From: Cycas panzhihuaensis
Taxonomy: Eukaryota > Cycadophyta
Reading direction: 5' to 3'
DNA: 64,000 nt
Assembly: GCA_023213395.1 (NCBI GenBank)
Contig: CM041465.1
Coordinates: forward strand, 85,257,741-85,321,740
Of this stretch, positions 56,250 through 64,000 are shown one piece after another. The position numbers were made by a program, and so were the translations under genes. Numbering within the stretch: position 1 is the first letter of the stretch; each line of letters begins with the position of its first letter. The notes under the pieces are model-generated. The model ran no database searches and was not told where the DNA came from. It saw only the letters and a program-made list of their open reading frames with translations.

Positions 56250-58793
56250 ATGGATTCATTTTCACCGGCTCTCGTACGAAACCAGAGCCATTTCCTTACG
56301 CAGCGGAGCGCCGCCCAACTTCGGAGGCACACAGAGAGAGATCGGACACTCGAATCGGGGAGTAGGGATAGCCAGCATGACCGACCAGACGACATGGCGA
56401 TGGCGAGACCAGATCCAGTGAGTGGAAATCACTAAACCTGACCCAAATCGAAGTTCAAAGTTCGTGGTTTTTTGTAGTTTTTGTAGTAATTTTTGCATAG
56501 TCTTAGTGCCCCTTATGGGCAACGAAAGGCTTCCCGGGATCCGAATCGGACCCAAAAAGAGGCGGGGACCTGGGCATTAGGGAGCCCTGGTCCCGGTGGG
56601 CCCCACGGGGTCCACCAGAAGAAATTTTTTGGTTTTTTAGGCAGAAAACCCCCCCTTTAGGGGTCGATTAAATCATGTGCAATGATCACGGTGCCGCGAT
56701 CATTGCCGCGGGACCCGTGCCAAACTTAGCGGTACCGCTAAGTTTAGCGCGGTACGAAGGCATCAAGGCAGAAAAATAGACATGAGGGCCAAAAGAGCCC
56801 CAAATCTCAGGCAGAGAGAGATTTGAGAGAGAGAGAGATAACAATAGCTGACATGAGACTGACTTGAGGCGTTTTTGGTGTGAACAGGCTATCCTCGCCG
56901 TAGATAACCGCGAGAACGTTGGTATGGCTATGCTGAGTTACATGGAGATGATGACTCAGGAGGATAGGGATATGCTGGAGAGGTGTGGCCTGTACAAGGC
57001 CCTCAAGACACCTCAGTACACGTCGGACCAGAGGCTGCTGGTGGATATAGTGTCCCATTGGGACCGGAGGAGGCATGTGTTCCACCTACCACAGGTGGGG
57101 GATGTGATGGTCACGCCGAGGGATATCCGGCGGATACTGGGAGTTCCAGCGACAGGGAGGCCGGTGAGACTCGGGACGCTGCCCAGCACTGAGGCAGCAC
57201 ACAGGGAGGCAACTCTGTTCTTCACAGGAGCTGGCAGGTGGGATCGGAGGGGAGCACCCCTCCAGACAGTTCTGTTATCCGGGATTCCTCGAGTGAGGAA
57301 GATGATCATACTGTGCATTCTGTTCCGGATTTCCCGGAAACAGAACTATAGAGAGATTCCAGGAGGATGGATGGATGCAGTTCACCGCTGTGAAGCCGAC
57401 GAGAGGATGGACTGGGCATCCACGATGGCGGCGAACCTAGTCGCCTGTTGGACACTATCGGGGCGTCCGTGAGAGGAGGACTATCATCTGACACACTATT
57501 ACGGTGTTGGTATTTTGATCACTTGGCGGTGGCACCGGTGGGACCTCACCCTATCACGGTTCAGGCCCGATGGTCCACGGATGGCGAACTTCGGCCCGAG
57601 GGGCAGAGGATGAGCCCACGTCAGACGCTCGGTGGAGGCCACATCACTAGACCTCCTCGCCCTCCCAGACGTCTTAGCGGAGCCATACAGGACGGTGAGG
57701 TGGGATAGTGACGATGAGGCGGGCGGAGCAGGAGTGCCCACGGGAGATGACAGTAGTGATGACAGGGACGATAGAGATAGTGGAGACAATGGGGCGGCCG
57801 TCCACGACTGCAGGGAGGCGGGTCCTTGAGGACAGGGGCAGGCGGAGGGTCCATCCGGCCGAGGAGGAGAGGGAGGCCCATCAGGAGCGCAGGGCGAGGT
57901 CAGAGGACCCGTGACTAGGGCCCGTAGGCTACGGATCGCGATGGGATTCGCAGGGACAAGAGCTGGGGCCGCCCCCACGAGGAGAGGGACCCAGGTAGAG
58001 GAGGTGCCCGAAGACGAGGCACCTGCAGCTGGCGGAGAGCCAAGAGGAGAGGATCTTGTGGCCAGGAGGATCGGCCACAACAGGTGAGAGCCAACCTTTT
58101 CCAAAGTCATTTAGCATCCAGATAGATTTTTGGTTTGGTTTGATCATGGTATATAGACTGACACATGGCGTGTTGCATTGGCAGGTACAACAGATCGTGA
58201 GGCGATAGAGGTGTGGCGAGGAGATATTCCCTCAGGTGTATGTAAAAGGGCAACCGCCCATCCAGGCAGGAGATGAGCCTAGAGCGGCATGAGCCCACAG
58301 AGAGGCGTTCGCCCTGATGGTGAGGGCGAGGGACATATGGGCTACAGAGTCCCAAGAGCATGCCACATCCCATGGATGACTGCAGTAGGAGAGAGACGAC
58401 GCGAGACGCGAGAGGGATGATACGCGACTCGAGAGAGATGAGCTGCGAGGACGGGTCCAGACTCTAGAGGCACAGGGTGGTGCAGGCGGAGATAGCGAGA
58501 GCAGGACCCAGCTGATAATTGTCACAGAGCGTCTCAGGATGACAGAGGAGGTACTCCGGGGAGAGCGGGATCGTATCCAGGCCAGATACGATCAGCTAGT
58601 ATCGCAGATGGTATCGAGGTCGAGCCGGAGTAGGACACGTACTCACACGGCGGCGACGACCCCGATACGGCCGAGAGATGAGGAGAGTGAGGCGGGCAGC
58701 TCGCGGAGGCCCAAGAGGAGCCTCGGAGGCATGTGGTCCCCAAGAGAGGGATCACGAGACTGTGAGATGGCACCCAGGCGGGGGCCACAGTGA
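56250..58793 (+). pseudogene. Antisense three-exon PMD-like gene of Tat element C
   Basis: Best copy of the antisense gene. Exon 1 is 56,250-56,417 (MDSFSPALVRNQSHF; 56 codons), donor CCA|GTGAGT. Intron 1 is 56,418-56,887 (acceptor ACAG). Exon 2 is 56,888-58,083: AVDNRENVGMAMLSY, TSDQRLLVDIVSHW, HVFHLPQVGDVMVTP, DIRRILGVPATG, then an acidic and Gly-Pro-rich stretch and GPVTRARRLRI. Intron 2 is 58,084-58,184 (GTGAGA...GCAG). Exon 3 is 58,185-58,793, charged, coiled-coil-like, ending RRGPQ. The core resembles the plant mobile domain (PMD). Exon 1 joins exon 2 in frame. Broken by a frameshift near 57,440-57,475, one near 57,600 and stops at 57,827 and in exon 3. The role in the element is unknown. 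Confidence 0.75.
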
Positions 58794-59446
58794 TGGGACA
58801 TGTACATATAGATTTGACAGGGGGAAAGCGCGGGCCTCCAGGGGGTCATATATAGGACCATATGATTGTACCCCCCAGGGCCTTGGCTTCCCAGGATGTA
58901 TGATGACATGATTTTTTATATGTATATATATATGCATGGGGTGATTGGAACCCCATTTGGATATGAGATGTTGTATACGATGTATCGTGTGTGGAAGATA
59001 TGTATATTTATTTTTGTGTATTGTGAATGTTATGTTGTAGATGTTTTATGTTGTGGATATTTTGTTATATGATGCACACGTTTCCTCCCATGTACGACCA
59101 CACACCTATGAGGGCACACACACCTGTGAGGCGACATAAGTGTGAGGTTAGGGAGGCGGGATGGAGTACATGTCTACAGGAGAGCATAGCGAGATATCAC
59201 GAAGAAGCGGCGGGCAGGAAAGGGGGGCGACGATGCCCCCAAGCGTCTTCCTGATTGGGGGATGCCCAAGCAAGATGACATGAGGGTTCCCGAGAGAATA
59301 CGGGAACGCGGGTTCCGCGGAAGGAACCGAAAAGAAGAAGGAGTCCATCTTAAATTGCCACTCTACCCATGGTTAGGAAGAATGAGGACAACCTAAGATG
59401 GTAGTTTAGGCTCATTTCGGAGCAAGGCGAATGGATCGCCGAGGGA
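58794..59446. other. Spacer between the convergent antisense gene and integrase of C
   Basis: Non-coding; corresponds to 19,332-19,969 and 47,564-48,369. It contains a short TA-rich simple stretch near 58,918-58,932. Confidence 0.6.
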
Positions 59447-60400
59447 TCATACGTAAAACTTCTGAAGGAACATCCCATTAACGGCTTTCTCAAATTCGAG
59501 CCCTTCCAGGGTGGCTATCATGTAAGCACCATTATCGAGGGATTCGATAATGACAAAGGGACCAACCCATCGGGGTTTGAATTTGGTCAAACGGTCATGG
59601 AGATATTCGAGCTTGAGGACGCAGTCCCCAGGAAACAAAGGGCGGGCTTTGGATGCTAGGTTAGCCTGATAGGCGGCTAAGCGTCTCTCATCCAAAGCTT
59701 TGAGGTCGAGCAGGCGGGCCTGCCGGATCGACTCTTCGTCGATGAAACCTCGAAGGGAGACTTGCAAGGAAGGGATCTCCACCTCCAATGGGAGCACCGC
59801 CTCGGTACCGTAGACCAGGGAGAATGGGGTCATTCCAGGTGGCGTAAGCGGATAGAGGTACGATAAGCCCACAAGGCAGAGGGCAACTGAAGGTGCTAAT
59901 CCCTTTGGGATTGAGCAACAGTTTTCTTGAGGATGCTAACAAGAGTCTTATTAAAAGACTCCACTTGGCCATTGCACGAGGGTAATAAGGGGAAGAAGTC
60001 TTATGAGAGATTTTGAACTTCTCACAAAGCTCATCCACCTCCTTATTACAGAAAGGAGTTCCATTGTCAATGATTAGGACATCTAGAATTCTGAAATGGC
60101 AAATGATGTGCTGGTAAATGAACATGGCAATTGTTTTGCCGGGGGTAGTGATCAAGGGGATGGCCTCCGCCTATTTGGTGAAATACTCCGTGGCAGTCAA
60201 GATGAACTTGTGTTGCGATGACGAAGGTGGGGAGATAGCTCCAATGAGGTCTAGTCCCCACTGAGCGAAAGGCCACGGCCGGCGAAACATTAGGATGCAA
60301 GGCCTCGGAAGGCACATGGGAAATGTTGGCGTACTCTTGACATCACCGACATTTCCGAGCAAAGGCATGAGCGTCTTTAAAAAGAGATGGCCAAAAGTAG
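59447..60400 (-). pseudogene. Integrase of Tat element C
   Basis: Second Asp region intact (VLIIDNGTPFCNKEVDEL) in the segment 60,155-59,970. The C-terminal part at 59,872-59,447 reads MTPFSLVYGTEAVLPLEVEI, LLDLKALDERRLAAYQANL, HDRLTKFKPRWVGPFVIIE, ending FLQKFYV. Frameshifts lie near 59,985 (just before the Glu block) and near 60,200-60,340. About 36 bp are missing within 'ASKARPLFPGD' compared with A. Confidence 0.85.
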
Positions 60401-61267
60401 CCCATGCGAAGGATCCTCACGAGCCATGGGCGGCCCCCAAAGTGACCTCCACAAATGCCGTGGTGGCATTCGTGAAGCACCTGGTCGGCTTGGTCAGCAG
60501 TGACGCAGCGGAGGAGGATCCCATCGAAGGACCTCTTATACAATACCTCGTCCACGAGGAGGTACTGCCTGGCAGAAGTCCGGATACGAGATTTAACTTT
60601 GTTACTAGCGTCGGGGCAGTATTGCTGCTGCATGAGATACCGCACTATGTCACCGTACCACTCATTGTCGATGAGTGGATGGGGAGGAGCTCCCTGAATC
60701 GTCAAGATAGACTCATCGAGGAGAGAGTTGTCAACGGGAGTATCAAAGGAGTTAGCGATAGGGGCGTCCGCAAGTTGCTCGGCCACTATCATGCCCTTCT
60801 TTGATTTCCAGTTAACGATAAGGAGGTCAAATTCTTGGAGTAGGACGGCCCAACGACCAGCCCTACCCGTCAAATCTGAACGAGTAAGTAAGTATCTCAA
60901 GGGATCAGATTGAACGATCACCTTGGTAGTGTTGCCGAGCAAGTAGTGCCTAAACTTCTTGGTGGCATGGACCAAGGAGAGGCATTCCTTCTCGGCAGGA
61001 GAATAGTTAAGCTCGTGACCACGAGTGCGGGATGAAATATATAGCTCTCTCGGTTCTGAGTGATCCTCTGGCGAGCATAAGCGCCCAAGGACTCGTCGGT
61101 CGAGGTATATAGGATGAAGGGCCCTGTCGAACAGGGAGGCGCCAACGTGGGAGGCGAAGCCAAGGCTTCCTTGAGTCCTTGAAGGCCTTTTGGGTCTGTC
61201 GGACTGTGCAAAGGAGCTCCCTTCTTCAATAGGTTTGTGAGGGGTTTAGCGCTCACAGCGAAGTCGG
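60343..61267 (-). pseudogene. First (Ty3-type) RNase H and integrase zinc region of element C
   Basis: KPLTNLLKKGAPL, PFILYTSTDESLG (first Asp), then after a frameshift near 60,975-61,060 FRHYLLGNTTKVIVQSDPLR (Asp) and LLQEFDLLIVNWKSKKG. It continues in the same frame through LHECHHGICGGHFGGRPW and MGYFWPSLFKDAHAFARKC, the N-terminal zinc finger of integrase. Confidence 0.83.
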
Positions 61268-61951
61268 CTAAGAAGCGCCTGAGGAAACCGAGCACCGCTT
61301 TAGAAACGACTTAATCTGCCGTTGAGTTCTAGGTGGCGTCATGTCGAGGATCGCCCTGACTTTGTCAGGGTCGATCTGAATTCCCCGCTTGGATACGAGG
61401 AATCCAAGGAGTTTGCCCAGTATGGCAAACACACATTTAAGTGGATTAAGGCTGACGTGATACTCGCGGCATCGTGAGAAGATGGCGTGCAAGTCGGAAG
61501 GATGATGGGCTCTCACGCGGGAAAGACCCATCATATCATCCATAAAGACCTCCAACGTGTCGTTGATGAGGTCATGGAAGATGAAATGCATGGCTCTTTG
61601 GTAAGTAGCACCTGCATTTTTAAGGCCAAAGGGCATCGCCTTGTAGGCGAAGGTACCCCAAGGAGTAGTGAAGGCCATCTTATGGCGGTCTTCGGGAGAA
61701 ATCTGAATTTGGTTGTAATTAGAGAAGCCATCCATTAGGGACATCACTTCGAATCTGGCAGTGCGATCAATGATCTGATCTAGGAAGGGTAACGGGAAAT
61801 TGTCCTTAGGACAAGCGTTGTTGATGTTGCGAAAGTCGACACATATACGGATTGCCCCGTTCGTTTTAGCAACGGGAACAATGTTGGAGACCCACTTGGG
61901 GTAGTCAATAGAAGTAATGAGTCCAGCGTCCAGAAGCTTCTCTACCTCCAT
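61268..61951 (-). pseudogene. Reverse transcriptase of Tat element C, complete palm
   Basis: An open stretch of 227 codons: MEVEKLLDAGLITSIDYPKW, GAIRICVDFRNINNACPKDN, VMSLMDGFSNYNQIQIS (motif A Asp), MPFGLKNAGATYQRAM, VFMDDMMGLSR (catalytic F-M-D-D near 61,527-61,540), LNPLKCVFAILGKLLGFLVS. The frame is lost near 61,300 at the start of the thumb. This is the only full RT palm with fingers among the three Tat copies and gives the best basis for lineage placement. Confidence 0.9.
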
Positions 61952-62334
61952 CTAAACGGCGGCAAAGAGCTTCGGGTGAAGGGGCCTTACAGCGCATAGT
62001 AGGCGCCAGGAAGGGTGGTGAGGTTATGAGTGACAATTGAGGGGTCGATTCCCTTCATGTCAGCATAATCCCACGCGAAAATGTCTCGAAACTCCTAGAA
62101 CAGAAGGGAGTATTCCCTTACCTCATCAGGAGAACATTCCAACCCAACCTTAATGACCTTGCCCGGGGCCAAGACTACGTCTTGGGTTGCCCCCATGCAC
62201 ATGGCGTTGCCCTCCTCGAAGTGGAGAGGGGCAAGATCAACGGGAGGCGGAGGAATAAGAGACGGGATCGGATCGACAGCGTGGATCCGATCGCGAGATC
62301 TTCGGTGACCAAGCGGTGGTGACGGAAAGGCGGG
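61952..62334 (-). pseudogene. Linker between protease region and RT of element C
   Basis: Frame-disrupted end of the linker. The conserved island 'ATQDVVLAPGKV' appears in the frame around 62,160-62,230, and the RT approach lies at 61,960-62,060. Corresponds to A 16,990-17,342. Confidence 0.6.
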
Positions 62335-63507
62335 TTAGGCGCAAGGCCCGCTAGATCTTGTGGTTTCATCATCCTCGAAATAATCCACCCCATGGATGAC
62401 CTTACTTCGAGTAGGAGAAGCACCGGAGGGATTGAGAGCAATGGGACCGTGATGACCATCGGGTTGCTCAACTTCCTCACGGAAATCTGAAGGAAAAACA
62501 GAAAGGTGCCCCTCGGAAAGGGCGAAAGGCAATTCCTCAAAACCATTACCTACGGGGGGTAATGAAAAAGGAGAACTCGCGATAGGTGGGTCAACATGAG
62601 CGATGACGTGTGACACGCACAAGGGGCTAGCCTCACCAATAAGAAAGGTTCTAGACGGGGATCTAGAATAAGGCAGGTGCGACCTATTGGCACGAAGGAA
62701 AGAGATGGGGTGAGGACAATCCTCGTCTTCGTCGAGCGACTCATCATCGTTGAACGAAGCAAGGTACCCGTAACTTCCAACGCCAATAGGGGCGAACCGC
62801 GTGAGACTAGGAGGAGAAGACGCGGGGTCTTCTTCGGACGGATTAGGTATCCCAATAGAGCAAGCTGAGGCATGAGTGGATGAACCTTGGTTTGCTGAAC
62901 TGGTAGAGTGAGTTTGTTTAGTAAAAGAGCGTTCGCGGGGAATCACTCTCATTCGTCCGTCATGGACGAATTTAAGTTGTCCCCAAAGGGTCGAGCACAT
63001 GGCTCCCATTTGATCGAGCCATGGATGACCTAGAAGGAGGTTGTAATCCACATCAACGTCAAGGACTACAACGTCGGCAAGAACGGTCTTACCCTCAAGG
63101 GTAAGCGGAATCACGACAGATCCCAAAGGGGTCTTCTCGCTACCGTCATACCCTTGGCATCGCCAGGGAACGGGTTCCAAGGTGAAAATACCAAGCTCTT
63201 GCATGACATGCAAGGGCATGGCATTGACGGAAGAACCGTTGTCGACAACAGTTCTTCGAAGAGTACAATCAGGCGTATCGATAGTGATGGTGAATGGGAA
63301 GTTCCACTGACGTTCCCTTTCACCGGCAGGGGGAAGATCCTTAGGATCAAAGTAAATAGCGGGTCCACAACCTTGGGCGACACCCAAAGCGTGGACAGGT
63401 ACATCACTCGATCCTAAAGCTTCCAGGAGGAGGGCCCATTGCTCGGGACAACTCCTCAGAACGTCCATCAAGGACATTCCTGCAGCGACTGTATGGAGCT
63501 CGTCCAC
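62335..63507 (-). pseudogene. Protease and acidic linker of Tat element C, long open frame
   Basis: 390 codons open, the longest coding stretch in the window. MSLMDVLRSCPEQWALLLEA; aspartic protease active site TVVDNGSSVNAMPLHVMQEL with the DNG triplet; VDYNLLLGHPWLDQM; then the Ser/Asp-rich linker LASFNDDESLDEDEDCPHPI and VIHGVDYFEDDE. It begins after a one-base deletion near 63,530 that separates it from gag (17 bases where A and B have 18). Protease would mature the polyprotein. Confidence 0.87.
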
Positions 63508-63551
63508 GATAGAGAAAGGCTTACCCTTCCGATGGGTTGGGTAAGTGCCCT

Positions 63552-63554
63552 TCA
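63552..63554 (-). other. Conserved TGA between gag and protease, copy C
   Basis: Minus strand TATGATTTC TGA AGGGCA, the same position as 15,723 and 43,741. Present even in this CpG-rich young copy. Confidence 0.55.
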
Positions 63555-64000
63555 GAAATCATAACGACCAGCGCATGCGAAATAGCCTTGGGAAAGAGAG
63601 GGACTTCCGGAGGAAGGGTCTCCGGAAGAGGGTCGGAAGGAGCGGGAGGACAAAAAGCTCCTGCTGCTTCCTTAGCGGCTTGAGATCGCGTAAGGGCAAA
63701 AGTGGGAGTTGCTTCAAGCAACTGGATCACCTTCTTCCCCCTGTTCCGGGGTCGTGAAGGCGACGGGGTGCGACGGCTAGGAGAACGAGAAGAGGAAGAA
63801 GAATTCCTAGCGCCCTTCCCTTTATCGCGGGAAGGACGGGGATCAGGCGATCTTCCTCGGTTACGGTTGTTCTTGGTTTGGGTATTGCGATCACGTTCCC
63901 CGTGCTTAGGGAACGGATCCTTATGAACTAGTTGATCCAAATTAGGCCTTGAGGCCCGTTTGGGAGAAGAATTGCGTCGAGGGGCATCCTTTGGATGCTG
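63555..64000 (-). pseudogene. Gag C-terminus of Tat element C, cut by the window edge
   Basis: Basic Ser/Arg/Pro-rich tail of gag after the zinc knuckle (RASRPNLDQLVHKDPFPKHG, NRNRGRSPDPRPSRDKGKG, KKVIQLLEATPTFALTRSQA), matching A 15,290-15,700 and B 43,340-43,730. Likely nucleic-acid binding. The rest of gag, the leader and the 5' LTR are outside the window. A one-base deletion near 63,530 puts protease in another frame. Confidence 0.83.

Larger units (their letters stand above)
52345..64000 (-). mobile_element. Tat-type retrotransposon C (5' part outside the window)
   Basis: Minus-strand element inserted in B between B's RNase H ORF and 3' LTR. In element order: gag end, TGA, protease, linker, complete RT, RNase H, integrase, antisense PMD-like gene, RNase H ORF, purine tract, 3' LTR. 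It retains many CpG sites and longer ORFs than A or B, consistent with being the last insertion. Frameshifts at gag-protease, RT end, integrase and in the antisense gene show it is not intact. Confidence 0.9.

Noticed and set aside
61487-61738. Plus-strand ORF opposite C RT
   Set aside because: Antisense shadow of the RT palm.

Overview
The window is nuclear DNA from a plant, almost certainly a flowering plant, and consists almost entirely of nested, decaying LTR retrotransposons. I found no host protein-coding gene, rRNA, tRNA, CRISPR array or organellar segment. The evidence is Ty1/copia and Ty3/gypsy gag-pol domains, LTR pairs with 5-bp target duplications, initiator-tRNA primer sites and polypurine tracts. 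Stop codons of the C-to-T and G-to-A type, expected from cytosine methylation decay, are abundant. The species cannot be named from this sequence. Element letters A-I are mine.

Left nest (2.7-28.6 kb). A copia element on the minus strand (F: 2,740-4,313 and 25,650-28,563) was split by a plus-strand Ty3/gypsy element of Tat type (A: 4,314-25,649, target duplication GTACC on both sides). A second Ty3/gypsy element (G: 7,041-13,595), of a chromovirus-like type with an initiator-Met primer site, then inserted near the end of A's 5' LTR. A later deletion fused G's 3' LTR to A's gag. To the left lie a piece of Tat LTR (D: 1-1,250) and a copia leader and gag fragment (H: 1,380-2,260).

Right nest (30.4-64 kb). 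Remnants of copia element I (minus strand) are interrupted by copia element E (minus strand, 30,988-37,912). E is interrupted by Tat element B (plus strand, from 37,913), and B is interrupted by Tat element C (minus strand, 52,345 to beyond the window edge). C is the youngest Tat copy and still rich in CpG, whereas A and B are heavily CpG-depleted. The stretch 28,564-30,418 is AT-rich and unassigned.

The most informative pattern is shared by the three Tat copies. Each reads LTR - gag - conserved in-frame TGA - protease - RT - RNase H - integrase. A three-exon antisense gene with a plant-mobile-domain (PMD)-like core follows. After it comes a free-standing sense-strand RNase H ORF of about 140 codons with its own ATG and stop, then the polypurine tract and 3' LTR. 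The antisense gene and the extra RNase H are divergent (head to head) around an intergenic region of about 520-560 bp. That region carries a TATA box for the antisense gene in all three copies. Antisense ORFs and second RNases H are known in Tat elements. This divergent two-gene cassette, with conserved introns and a separate RNase H, is the best candidate here for something under-described. None of the copies is intact: A lacks most of the RT palm, B lacks the RT N-terminus, and C has several frameshifts.
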